From assembly GCF_000313615.1 (NCBI RefSeq), contig NZ_AMZQ01000007.1, forward strand, positions 62,001 through 126,000: a stretch of 64,000 bases of DNA. The letters are read 5' to 3'. Positions 39,027 to 47,915 of this stretch are shown here, piece after piece. This DNA is from Campylobacter showae CSUNSWCD. GTDB lineage: Bacteria > Campylobacterota > Campylobacteria > Campylobacterales > Campylobacteraceae. Under the pieces are notes generated by a model. That model saw nothing but the letters and a program-made list of their open reading frames with translations. It ran no database searches and was not told the DNA's origin. Within the stretch, counting starts at the first letter, position 1. Every line of letters starts with the position of its first letter. A program made the position numbers and the translations under genes.

Positions 39027-40587
39027 GGAAAAAATAAAGGAATTACTGAATCAAAGATTTGAAAAGGATATCCACAAAAAACTTTCAGAAATTCCTACGC
39101 CTGATGCGTTAAAGGATGTATTTAAGGGTGCCGAGCGCATAAAACGCGCGATCGAGCGAAACGAAAAGATCGTCATCGTCGGCGACTACGACGTGGACGG
39201 CGTGATCGCCAGCGTCATAATGGCCGAATTTTTCGATGATTTGGGCGTTAGCGAGTATTTCGTGCGTATCCCAAACCGCTTTAGCGACGGATATGGGCTA
39301 AATCCGCAAATCGTCGAGGAGATTGCGGATGCCAGCCTCATCGTGACCGTAGACAACGGTATCTCGGCAAACGACGCGGCTCAAATTTGCAAACAAAAAG
39401 GCATCGATCTCATCATCACCGATCACCACATGCCCCCAGACGTCCTGCCCGAGGCCTACGCGATCATAAATCCAAAGCAAAAGGATTGTCCTTTCCCAAA
39501 CGTCGAAATTTGCGGCGCTCAGGTTGCGTGGTATCTAGTGGGCGCGCTAAAAGACGTGTGCCGTATCAACTACGATATGGGTAAATTTCTCGACCTCCTT
39601 GCTATCGCGATAATCGCCGACATGATGGAGCTTCGCGACCTAAACCGCATCCTGGTAAAGCTTGGCGTAAACCGCCTAAACAGCTCGCGCAGGCCTGCAT
39701 TTACCGCGATAAAGCAGCTTTACGGCAAGGATAAATTTGAGTGCGACGACATCAGCTTTCTCATCGCGCCGCTCATAAACTCCTCGGGCCGTATGGACGA
39801 TGCGAGCGTATCTTTTGAGTTTTTGCGCGCCAAAAATTTAGACCGCGCCTGCGAATGCCTCGACACCATCGTGAGCTTTAACAACTCGCGCAAGGAGGAG
39901 GAGCGCACGCTTTTTGAGTGCTCGTTAAAGGATGTGCGCGAGGACGAACACATCATCGTGACCTGGGGCAGGGGCTGGCACGAGGGCGTCATCGGTATCG
40001 TCGCATCGCGTCTGGCAAAGCAGTTTAAAAAGCCCGCCATCGTCTTTAGCATCGACGAAAACCGCGCCAAAGGTAGCGCTAGAAGCGTTGGCAAGCTAGA
40101 CATCCTCTCGCTCATCGCTAGCCACGAAAATTTACTCGTGGGCTACGGCGGGCACAAGGGAGCGGCCGGCATCGTGATAGATCCGGCAAATTTAGAAGCG
40201 TTTAAAAACGCGATAAATAGCTCGTGTATGCTGATGGATTTGCACGAATTTAGTGCGTTTGACGAGCCTCTGGGCGAGATAGAGGCGGGCGAGGTGGACT
40301 TTGAACTGCTTGAAATTTTGGAGCATTTCGAGCCCTACGGACAGAAAAATCCTCGCCCGCTCTTTGAGATCAAATCCGCCGTCGTCAAAAACAAAAAACT
40401 AATCGGCAGGGAGCAAAATCACCTAAAGCTCATCCTGCAAAAAGACGGCAAGTGCCTCGAGGCGCTGTTTTTTAACTTCACTCGCGAGCCGCATGCGGGC
40501 GAGAGTATCGATCTTGTTTTTTCGGTGTCGAAAAACTCGTTTCGCGGACTGGTTACGCCGCAACTACTGGTAAAAGAGATATCGTAA
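39016..40587 (+). CDS. recJ: Single-stranded-DNA-specific exonuclease RecJ
   Basis: The 523-residue nuclease has the DHH phosphoesterase motifs: IVIVGDYDVDGVIASV (motif I), SLIVTVDNGIS, IIITDHHMPP (the DHH motif), and DHHA1-type GRGWHEGVIGIVASRLAK and GGHKGAAGIV. It degrades ssDNA 5' to 3' in repair. The frame is open from 38962, but ATG 39016 (MLNKEKIKELLNQRF) is chosen for its overlap with the small upstream ORF and family length. Confidence 0.93.
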   Translation: MLNKEKIKELLNQRFEKDIHKKLSEIPTPDALKDVFKGAERIKRAIERNEKIVIVGDYDVDGVIASVIMAEFFDDLGVSEYFVRIPNRFSDGYGLNPQIVEEIADASLIVTVDNGISANDAAQICKQKGIDLIITDHHMPPDVLPEAYAIINPKQKDCPFPNVEICGAQVAWYLVGALKDVCRINYDMGKFLDLLAIAIIADMMELRDLNRILVKLGVNRLNSSRRPAFTAIKQLYGKDKFECDDISFLIAPLINSSGRMDDASVSFEFLRAKNLDRACECLDTIVSFNNSRKEEERTLFECSLKDVREDEHIIVTWGRGWHEGVIGIVASRLAKQFKKPAIVFSIDENRAKGSARSVGKLDILSLIASHENLLVGYGGHKGAAGIVIDPANLEAFKNAINSSCMLMDLHEFSAFDEPLGEIEAGEVDFELLEILEHFEPYGQKNPRPLFEIKSAVVKNKKLIGREQNHLKLILQKDGKCLEALFFNFTREPHAGESIDLVFSVSKNSFRGLVTPQLLVKEIS

Positions 40588-40646
40588 ATTCGGCTCGCTA
40601 TGGCAGGATTTTGGATTAAATTTAGGGATTTTTCGGCGGTAATTTT

Positions 40647-40952
40647 ATGGTTAAATCTAAACAAATAAAAAATAAATCTAGCAAAAAGAAAACTATTTTT
40701 AGTCAGTTAAGAATCTATGATATTTTATTTTATACGTTTATCGCTATCGTCATTGTTATCTTCTATATCATTAGCACGTTTACTCATAACAAGAAAAAGA
40801 TAGTCTGCGAAGAACAGCCGCCCGAAGTCATTCTGGGGGCGCTCATAGAAGGTACGCCAGACTCGATAAGAGAGGCAATGAAAAAGGTAAACTGTAGAGA
40901 AGTATACGGGCATTCTCGCCATAAAAGATTTTTCTCAAGAAGAATGCGCTAA
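40647..40952 (+). CDS. Possible single-pass membrane protein, 101 aa
   Basis: The ORF encodes a Lys-rich N-terminus, one transmembrane helix (residues about 26-46, IYDILFYTFIAIVIVIFYIISTF) and a basic C-terminal tail. No family was recognised. It lies between recJ and the broken TonB receptor. The ribosome site is weak (GGTAATTTT). Confidence 0.4.
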   Translation: MVKSKQIKNKSSKKKTIFSQLRIYDILFYTFIAIVIVIFYIISTFTHNKKKIVCEEQPPEVILGALIEGTPDSIREAMKKVNCREVYGHSRHKRFFSRRMR

Positions 40953-41111
40953 ATAAATTTAAGTGGATTTTTATCCGCGACTTCGCCCTACTATTTATCG
41001 GTTTTAAAAGATTTTGATATAAATTTTCCTGCGTAGTTTTAGCACTACATCCAAATTTGGTTTTGTTACTTTTTAAAACATAATAGTAACTATCCCGTTT
41101 GCGCGAGCTTA

Positions 41112-42301
41112 AGCTAAAGAGGGTCAAATTTATTTCATCTCAAAATCAGACTACGCCGCAGTGCGTGAATATTTTGCGTCAAAGCCGGACACGGGACGCG
41201 GCAAGGGATACAGCATCAGCCACCCGATACGCGATATGTACGGCTTTAAGCTAGAAGGCGAGCTAAATTTCGACAATCTAACAAGCTATCTTGGCGCTGG
41301 GTACTCTGAGGATGTATTTAAGTGGAGAGGCCGCCGGAGCCGGCGTATCTAAAGCTGAAATGGACGCAGCCGTATCAAAGCCGCACGCAAAAGAGCGCAA
41401 GGTAACGTATAAAACGATATATACTCAAAACGAATACGTCCTAGAAAACGACTATGGGCTTTTTGGCGGACTTAGGCTGGACGCGGGCGAGAGAAAACTG
41501 TTAAAAACGCATAAGAGCAGGAAAGAAAATTTAATCTCCGGTTTTTTCAGATATGAAAAATATCTACAAAATTTAACTCTCTACGCAGGTCTAGGGCATG
41601 CACAAAGACTGCCTGATCACTGGGAAACAAATAAGGACGCGAACTTAGAACTACGTAAAGAAAGAAATACTCAGCTGGATTTTGGCGCCGTGCTAAAAGA
41701 TAAAAACTACGAACTAAACGCAAATTTCTTCGTCTCAAAGATGGATGATTATATCATGCTAAAATATAATCCTATGGGCATGTCCTCAGACGCCTTTAAT
41801 ACCGACGCCCTGCTATACGGCGGCGAGATCGAGGGCACTACGCTACTAGCCGATATGTTTAGGCTGGGGGCGGGAGTATCCTACGTCTACGGTAAAGTAA
41901 CTAAAAATGCAGGAGGCCTAAAAGACGGCGACGCGCTGCCTAAGGTTTCGCCTCTAGCGTTTAAACTAAGCGCGGGGCTAGAAAAGCCCGACTGGTTCGT
42001 TAAAGCTGACTTCTACGCTAACGCGTCGCAAAACCGCGCGCAAAAAGGCTACGGCGACGTGGGCGGCATGGACCTGGGCAAGAGCGATAGCTTTTGGACG
42101 CTGGGGCTAAGCGCAGGCTATAAATACAAAAATTATCAATTTTTGCTAGCGGCGGAAAACCTAAACGACGCCAAATATGCCTATCATAACTCAAAAGGCG
42201 GCTATGGCGGCGGTATCGCAGGCTACGAGACTATCCCGAACGGCACGAGGCTTTATGAGCCGGGCAGAAGCTTTTGGGCGAAATTTAAGGTGCATTTTTA
42301 G
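41112..42301 (+). pseudogene. Remnant of a TonB-dependent outer-membrane receptor
   Basis: Only the beta-barrel half is left. A first frame (about 41112-41352; IYFISKSDYAAVREYF, then YGFKLEGELNFDNLTSYLGAGYSED) stops after WRGRRSRRI; a second frame, from about 41325, continues with LYAGLGHAQRLPDHWETN, LQFLLAAENLNDAKYAY and a C-terminal barrel strand SFWAKFKVHF with terminal Phe. The segment LGHAQRLPDHWE resembles TonB-dependent copper receptors of the OprC type. The plug domain, TonB box and signal peptide are missing, and the frames do not join without a shift or deletion. About 390 of an expected ~650-700 residues remain. Confidence 0.75.
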
Positions 42302-42314
42302 GGCGTAACTCAGT

Positions 42315-42370
42315 TAAATTCGGCGCGGTTCGGATTTGGATTATTTTCTCTCGAGACTGCGCCGAATTTA
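42315..42370. repeat. 12-bp perfect inverted repeat after the TonB receptor remnant
   Basis: TAAATTCGGCGC (42315-42326) and GCGCCGAATTTA (42359-42370) are perfect complements separated by 32 bases. There is no T-run directly after the second arm. It may be a terminator-like hairpin or the trace of a rearrangement. The rest of 42302-42578 holds no gene. Confidence 0.5.
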
Positions 42371-42578
42371 TGCTAATATTAAATTTGCCGCGTTGGGATT
42401 TCGGCGATACTTTGTTTGTTTTTGCGGGTTTTTAAAATTAAAGTCAAATTTAACCAAAGCGAGCATTAAATTTGGCAAATTTGGAAATTTTTATAGTGAG
42501 GTAAAGAAATAAATTTAAAAATGGCGGAGTATATAAGTAGAAAATTTTGATAGAAATTTCGGGGAAATCCCCCGAAAT

Positions 42579-42797
42579 TTAAGCTCTTTTATCTTCCAAG
42601 CGATTTAAAACGGGTTTTAAAAACTCGTCAAATTCGTCTTGCGTTAGCACTCTTTTGCCTAGTTTTTCCTTGCACTCTTTGCCAAGCTCGCAAAGCACCT
42701 CGCGGTTTGCGATGCTTTGAGCCTTGCCGTGTCTTGCTAGCACCGTGTTTAGCTCGTGTTCCTCTGAGAAATTAACCAACTCGCGATCTGTTGCCAT
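42579..42797 (-). CDS. Small conserved hypothetical protein, 72 aa
   Basis: A charged, helical 72-residue cytoplasmic protein (MATDRELVNFSEEHEL...LNRLEDKRA) with two cysteines, a good ribosome site (AAAGGAGCTAAA) and resident-like composition. No known domain was recognised. It stands alone between the receptor remnant and pcm. Confidence 0.65.
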   Translation of the reverse strand: MATDRELVNFSEEHELNTVLARHGKAQSIANREVLCELGKECKEKLGKRVLTQDEFDEFLKPVLNRLEDKRA

Positions 42798-42969
42798 TTT
42801 AGCTCCTTTGCTGAGAATTTGTATGGTGATTATACAGTTTTAGGTTTAACGTATGGCTAAATTTGCAGGGTAGGCGAGTTAATTCGGTACTAAAAAGCGA
42901 CGTTAAATTTGAGTAGTTAAATTTAACGCGCTGCTTTTTAAGCTGTAGCGTCAAATTTGACGACCTGCG

Positions 42970-43602
42970 CTACTCTATCCCGCCTAAAAGCGGCACAAAT
43001 AAGCACTCGTCAAGCGCTTTTTGCGTTATCTCGCCGCGAGCGCCCTTTGTAAATTTGACGATAAACTGTTTGCCGTCTTTTTTGATAGGAGCTACTAAAA
43101 TACCGCCGTTTTTTAGCTGGTTAAAAAGCGGCGGCGGTACCTGCTGCGCCGCCGCCGAGAGCAAGATTCTGTCGTATGGCGCGTAGCTTTTCCAGCCGAC
43201 GTTTCCATCGTCAAATCGCACGTGGACGTTGTGAATTTTAAGCGCCTCAAAGCGTTTTTTGGCTTCGCTTGCGAGCTTTTCTATGCGTTCGACGCTAAAA
43301 ACCCTGTGCGCCAAATGCGATAAAATCGCTGCCTGATAGCCGCTACCGCAGCCGATTTCTAGGGCGTTGTCGATATCTTCAGCCTCAAGCGCCAGCGTCA
43401 TTTTGGCGACCGTTAGCGGCGAGCTGATCCATTGATTGCCGCCGATTGGCTGGGCGTCTAGGCTGTACGCGTGGCGCGTGACGGGCGCAAAGATCTCGCG
43501 CGGCGTGTCGCAAAGAGCCTTGTAAAGCGAGGGCGTCAGAGTGAGTATATCGCCGATCTCATCGGCCATGTTTGTGCATTTTGATTTTTCAAGAGCGGTC
43601 AT
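42970..43602 (-). CDS. pcm: Protein-L-isoaspartate O-methyltransferase
   Basis: This repair enzyme methylates isoaspartyl residues in aged proteins. The 210-residue protein has the S-adenosylmethionine site ALEIGCGSGYQAAILSHLA, the family QPIGGNQWISSPLTVAKMT and the VPPPLFNQLKNGGILVAPI motif. It overlaps the nitrilase-family gene by 4 bases, in an operon with it and nrdB. Confidence 0.94.
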   Translation of the reverse strand: MTALEKSKCTNMADEIGDILTLTPSLYKALCDTPREIFAPVTRHAYSLDAQPIGGNQWISSPLTVAKMTLALEAEDIDNALEIGCGSGYQAAILSHLAHRVFSVERIEKLASEAKKRFEALKIHNVHVRFDDGNVGWKSYAPYDRILLSAAAQQVPPPLFNQLKNGGILVAPIKKDGKQFIVKFTKGARGEITQKALDECLFVPLLGGIE

Positions 43603-44369
43603 AAAATCCCCAAATTTCGTTTGGCTTCAAGGATCAAATTTGCGTCAAATTTAGTCTCTTTCGCAAATTCGCCGCTTGGCAAAAACACGCCCGAAAACTC
43701 TAAATCAAGCGAACTTGCGGCTACGACGTAGCAGCTGTTAGCAAGCGCTAAGGCCTTGCAAAGCGTAAGATATGCGTCCTCTCGCGCCTTGCCCCACATG
43801 GCGGGCACTAGGATGACGTCGCATCCCTTTAGTTGCTGCCAAAGATGGGCAAATCTAAGCTCAAAGCAAATGAGAACGCCGATTTTTAGACCCTTAAAAT
43901 CAAACGACTTTATCGCAGACTCGTCGCCTGCAGCGAAAATTTCATGCTCTAAATTCGGGCGAAAAAGCTTTGATTTGTTTTGCGCGTAAAAGACGTTTTG
44001 GCTGTTTAGCAGGATAAATTCGTTGTAAATTTCATTTTTTTGCGCCTGCGTGATTGAAATTTGCGCTAGACCTTTGGCGCGGTTTAGGCTCGTTAGATGC
44101 GTGAGTCCGAGAAATTTATCAGGGCTCAGCGCTTCTTGTAGCGCTTCAAAAAGTATAGCGTCAAAGCTGCCGATTGAGCCGCCCAGCATAGCGCGGTTTG
44201 CGCCGCTAAAAAATCCGTCGAAATCATACCCGCTCACGCATAGCTCGCTGGCTAAGATGATGGAATTTCTGGGTGCTGCGGCGATTTTTTCTAGCAGTTC
44301 GTCTTGTCTTTGCTGGCAGGTCGGCGCACTTAGGACGATAGGGCATAAATTTGGACTAAAAGTCGTCAA
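43599..44369 (-). CDS. Carbon-nitrogen hydrolase (nitrilase superfamily)
   Basis: The catalytic triad positions are visible: Glu in ILASELCVSGYDF, Lys in YAQNKSKLFRPNLEHEIFAAG, and Cys in IGVLICFELRFAHLWQQL. At 256 residues it is the size of omega-amidase/NitB-like amidases. It could hydrolyse a small amide, such as a nonspecific deamidation product; the substrate is unknown. It overlaps nrdB by 14 bases and pcm by 4. Confidence 0.85.
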   Translation of the reverse strand: MTTFSPNLCPIVLSAPTCQQRQDELLEKIAAAPRNSIILASELCVSGYDFDGFFSGANRAMLGGSIGSFDAILFEALQEALSPDKFLGLTHLTSLNRAKGLAQISITQAQKNEIYNEFILLNSQNVFYAQNKSKLFRPNLEHEIFAAGDESAIKSFDFKGLKIGVLICFELRFAHLWQQLKGCDVILVPAMWGKAREDAYLTLCKALALANSCYVVAASSLDLEFSGVFLPSGEFAKETKFDANLILEAKRNLGIL

Positions 44370-45378
44370 AGCTGATGCTTCCCTTGCTGTAGTTTGTCAC
44401 CTTTGCTTCAAAGAAATTTGACTTTTGGTCGTTAAATTTCGCAAAGTCATCGACCCATTTGATCGGGTGAGCGACGTTATACTTGCGTTTTAGGCCGATC
44501 GCAACTAGACGCTGGTCGATAAGATAGTGGATATACTGCTCGATGATATCGTCTGTAAAGCCCATTATTTGGTTTTGGGTGATGTATTTGCCCCATTTTA
44601 TCTCTAAATTTCCAGCTTTTTCAAACATATCATAAATTTTCGCCTCAGTCTCAGGCGTGAAAAGGTCAGGCCTTTCCTTGCGGACTGAATTTATCATGTT
44701 TTGAAACAAAAGCAGGTGCGTGATCTCGTCACGTTGGATAAAGCGGATCATCTGCGCCGAGCCTAGCATCTTGCCAGCACGTGCTAGAGCGTAGATCGCT
44801 GTAAAACCGCTGTAAAAGTAGATGCCCTCTAAAATTTGGTTTGCCACCATCGCAAGAAGCAGCTTCTCGTCAGTCACCTCGCCTGCAAGCTCCTCGTAGA
44901 CGCTTGAGATGTAGTCATTTTTCTCGCGCAATACGTCGTCGTGCTTCTCCATCTCGTAAATGAGGTCGGTGTTGTCACAGATCGCCTCGACCATTACAGC
45001 GTAAGACTTGCTGTGGTTGGCCTCTTCGTAGGCTTGGCGGCTTAGCACGGCGTTGATCTCTGGTGCGGTGATGTAAGGGTTGATGTTATCTGCTAGGTTG
45101 TTTGTCTGAAAGCTATCCATCGAGATGAGCTGGCTCCAGACGAGGTCGTACATGCGTTTTTCAGCCTCTGTGAGGTTGTAGGCGTAGTCGCGCACGTCGT
45201 CGGTGGTGTCGACCTCTTTTGGAAACCAGGTGTTTGCCTCCATGAGGTCCCAAAGCTTTAACGCCCACTCGTATTTTGCCTTGGTGAAATTTAAAATGCC
45301 GTGTGGGTTGCCGTTAAAGACTCTTCTGTCGGTCAAATTTTCATTTGAACTTGGGTTGTAGATTCTTTTTCGGTTCAT
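44356..45378 (-). CDS. nrdB: Class I ribonucleotide reductase small subunit
   Basis: NrdB holds the diiron-tyrosyl radical for aerobic dNTP synthesis. In the 340-residue protein, metal ligands are visible in RQAYEEANHSKSYAVM, ILEGIYFYSGF and RDEITHLLLFQNM, and the C-terminal tail GSISFDDF is the peptide that docks onto NrdA. The large subunit is not in this window. It is the first gene of nrdB-nitrilase-pcm. Confidence 0.95.
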   Translation of the reverse strand: MNRKRIYNPSSNENLTDRRVFNGNPHGILNFTKAKYEWALKLWDLMEANTWFPKEVDTTDDVRDYAYNLTEAEKRMYDLVWSQLISMDSFQTNNLADNINPYITAPEINAVLSRQAYEEANHSKSYAVMVEAICDNTDLIYEMEKHDDVLREKNDYISSVYEELAGEVTDEKLLLAMVANQILEGIYFYSGFTAIYALARAGKMLGSAQMIRFIQRDEITHLLLFQNMINSVRKERPDLFTPETEAKIYDMFEKAGNLEIKWGKYITQNQIMGFTDDIIEQYIHYLIDQRLVAIGLKRKYNVAHPIKWVDDFAKFNDQKSNFFEAKVTNYSKGSISFDDF

Positions 45379-45494
45379 AATTTTTTTCTTTATTAGGTAA
45401 ATTCTCGGGGCTGATTTTAGCTAAAAAATTATTTAGATATCTTGAAGTAGACTATTTTATCGCGTTAAATTTGGCTTTACGGATGCAGCTAAAA

Positions 45495-45523
45495 TTAAAA
45501 AACCCGCGTCAAATTCGCGGGTT
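45495..45523 (-). terminator. Terminator of the fliK-flgD-flgE operon
   Basis: On the minus strand AACCCGCG-AATTTGA-CGCGGGTT is followed by TTTT, five bases after the flgE stop. Confidence 0.85.
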
Positions 45524-45527
45524 AAAT

Positions 45528-47159
45528 TTAGCGTTTTAGCTCGATTGCGCGTTGGAGCATTTCGTTGCTAGTCGTTATGCTCTTGGCGTTAGCGTCGTAG
45601 GCCTTTTGCGTGACGATGACCTCAGTTAGAGCCTGCGCTAGATCGACGTTTGACTGTTCTAGCGTACTGCTAGCCAGTTTGGCGCCGTAGATACTTTTGC
45701 CGCCTGCGTCTTTGTAGAAAAAGGCCGCACCGGAATTCGCGCTTTGCGAATAGATATTATCGCCCATTTTTGCAAGACCTTGCTCGTTTTGGAAGTGATA
45801 GAGAGCGACTTTGCCGATGGAGCGGACTTGGCCGTTTGTAAACTGCGCCAAGATATTTCCCGAATCGTTAGTGTAATAATCCTTTAAAATACCCTCGCGT
45901 ACGCCGTCTTGCGCGATCGAGACACTTTTTGCTTGAGACGTGCTAGTGACGCCTGAGTAAATTTGACCCGCAGCCACAGGAGTGCCGAAGTCTAGCTTGA
46001 TTTGCGAGCCGTTATTATCTAGAGCGCTTAAAGTAGAGCTAACAAGCCTACCTTCGTAATCAAAATTTAGCTCGCCGTTAGTATTTGAGACCACTGCGCC
46101 GCTTGCGTCTTTTACGATCGCCGCCGCATCCCAAACTGTACCGTTAGCGCCCTGAGGTATGCGTTTTGTTAGCGTTAGCTCAAGTTTATTTTTTGTGCCG
46201 TCTGCATTTAAAAGCTCGGTTACGAATTTTTCTTGATTTGCCGCTTCTTTAGTCGTGTTTATTTTTGCAGTCAAATTTGGGGCGGTCGTTAGGTCAAAAT
46301 CCCTTTCAAATTTTTGACTTATGCTCCAGTTGCCGTTTTCGTCGATCGGAGCGCTAAATTCAGCCGTTTTGCCGTTCGCGTCGGTTGCCGTTACGGTTAC
46401 TAGATCGCCTTTTCTAGGGCGGGTTATCGTATCGTCAGCCGTGACTCGTCCGCGTAAATTTATAGTTCTAGAGGGGTTATTTATGCTGCTATTATATGTA
46501 GCGTTATCGACTGGCAAAGTAACCGGCTCAGTTTTGAAAGACGAGTCGAGATTGCCTTTAAAAGTTACCTTCGACGTCGGTTTAGTCGGCAGATATAAAA
46601 ACTCCGGTAGGCGAATCTTGCCCTGAGAGCCGATGTCGCCGACGTCAAGGTCGGTCGTATCGGCGCCTAGCGTGTAGGCCTGCGTGACGGCGGCTCGTCC
46701 GTTTACTCTACCGAAAGCCTCTATCGCGCCCTGACTTGGAGTTACCTGCGTTAGCGCATTTTGCGTTCCTAGTACGTAGTTGCCTTGATTTGTTACGAGA
46801 TATCTTTCTTTATCGACGCCAAAGCTACCGGCGCGCGTATAGTAGGTACCGGAGCCGTTCGTTACGCCGAAAAATCCCTTGCCGCCGATCGCCATATCCA
46901 GGACGTTATCCGTTTTCATAAACGGGCCTTGCTTGTAAAAGCTAAGCGCCGTCGTCATGCCGGTGGCGCCGAGGCCGACTTGGTCTTGGGTAGGGTTGTT
47001 GCCCGCAGCAAAGGAGGTTTGATAAAAAATGCTCTTAAATTCCGGTATCGAAGCGGTAAAGCCGACGTTATTTATGTTGGCGATGTTGTTCGCCCATACG
47101 TCCATGCTAAACCCCTGGGTTCTGACGCCGCTAACGCCGTTATATAGGCTTCTTACCAT
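45528..47159 (-). CDS. flgE: Flagellar hook-basal body protein FlgE (short form, 543 aa)
   Basis: The D0 segments MVRSLYNGVSGVRTQGFSMD, WANNIANINNVGF and the C-terminal NVDLAQALTEVIVTQKAYDANAKSITTSNEML are those of the FlgE/FlgF/FlgG rod-hook family. Length and operon position (after fliK and flgD) match the ~545-residue FlgE of C. jejuni (Cj0043), distinct from the ~840-residue hook protein. The long FlgE at 16357-18726 is the other one. Confidence 0.9.
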   Translation of the reverse strand: MVRSLYNGVSGVRTQGFSMDVWANNIANINNVGFTASIPEFKSIFYQTSFAAGNNPTQDQVGLGATGMTTALSFYKQGPFMKTDNVLDMAIGGKGFFGVTNGSGTYYTRAGSFGVDKERYLVTNQGNYVLGTQNALTQVTPSQGAIEAFGRVNGRAAVTQAYTLGADTTDLDVGDIGSQGKIRLPEFLYLPTKPTSKVTFKGNLDSSFKTEPVTLPVDNATYNSSINNPSRTINLRGRVTADDTITRPRKGDLVTVTATDANGKTAEFSAPIDENGNWSISQKFERDFDLTTAPNLTAKINTTKEAANQEKFVTELLNADGTKNKLELTLTKRIPQGANGTVWDAAAIVKDASGAVVSNTNGELNFDYEGRLVSSTLSALDNNGSQIKLDFGTPVAAGQIYSGVTSTSQAKSVSIAQDGVREGILKDYYTNDSGNILAQFTNGQVRSIGKVALYHFQNEQGLAKMGDNIYSQSANSGAAFFYKDAGGKSIYGAKLASSTLEQSNVDLAQALTEVIVTQKAYDANAKSITTSNEMLQRAIELKR

Positions 47160-47163
47160 GGAT

Positions 47164-47868
47164 TTATCCTTTTGACGGCTCGGTAAATTCTTTTACTTTG
47201 TCGATGCTGACGTATTGTCCGCCGACCTTTACTTGCGCGACGCCGTCGATAAATTTGACGCCCTCTACTAGGTAGTTGCCTACGCCGCCGGTTTTGGCGC
47301 CGCCAGCGTGATCGACATAGTTTATCTCTACCGAGTAGGTGCCTGCTTTTGCGTCGTTGCCCGCGCTATCCTTGCCGTCCCACTCGAATGTATTGGCTCC
47401 GGCGCTAGCTTGGCCGAATTCTAGCTTTCTTACGAGTTTGCCGGTGCCGTCTTTGATATTTATTGTGCCGCCTTTTGCCGCGCTTTCTAAAAATCCCGCA
47501 AATTTGACGCCCGAGCCCTCTTCTTTTACGATACCGCTATCGCCGATTTTAGCCATCTTGCCTAGCACCCCGACGGCGTACATATTGGTGCTATTTTTTA
47601 GCTGATCAGCTAGCTTTTGCATCATTTTGTTCGTATTTTCTTGCATTTCAAGCGAGGCTAGCTGGCTAGTTTGAGTTAGCATTTTTTCCGTATCCATCGG
47701 ACTTGTCGGGTCTTGATACTGAAGTTCGGTCAAAAGAAGTTTCATAAAAGCGTCCTTGTCTAGCTGGGCGTTTGGATTGGTGCCTGCGGCCTTTTGTAAG
47801 GCGTCCGCCGATTTTTTGGCGGCTTGGTTGTTTACCGTAAAGTTATTGGTTTCTAGTCCGTTTGACAT
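47164..47868 (-). CDS. flgD: Flagellar hook assembly (cap) protein FlgD
   Basis: The 234-residue cap protein has the N-terminal FlgD motif LDKDAFMKLLLTELQYQDPTSPMDTEKMLTQ, followed by a tudor/FnIII-like region with FEWDGKDSAGNDAKAGTYSVEI. It caps the growing hook during assembly. It lies four bases upstream of flgE. Confidence 0.94.
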   Translation of the reverse strand: MSNGLETNNFTVNNQAAKKSADALQKAAGTNPNAQLDKDAFMKLLLTELQYQDPTSPMDTEKMLTQTSQLASLEMQENTNKMMQKLADQLKNSTNMYAVGVLGKMAKIGDSGIVKEEGSGVKFAGFLESAAKGGTINIKDGTGKLVRKLEFGQASAGANTFEWDGKDSAGNDAKAGTYSVEINYVDHAGGAKTGGVGNYLVEGVKFIDGVAQVKVGGQYVSIDKVKEFTEPSKG

Positions 47869-47915
47869 CTTTTATCCTTTAAATTTTTATATCTCAAGCA
47901 AATTTGATTCCAAAT

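Noticed and set aside
42315-42370. Insertion-sequence ends
   Set aside because: No transposase remnant or target duplication lies around the inverted repeat.
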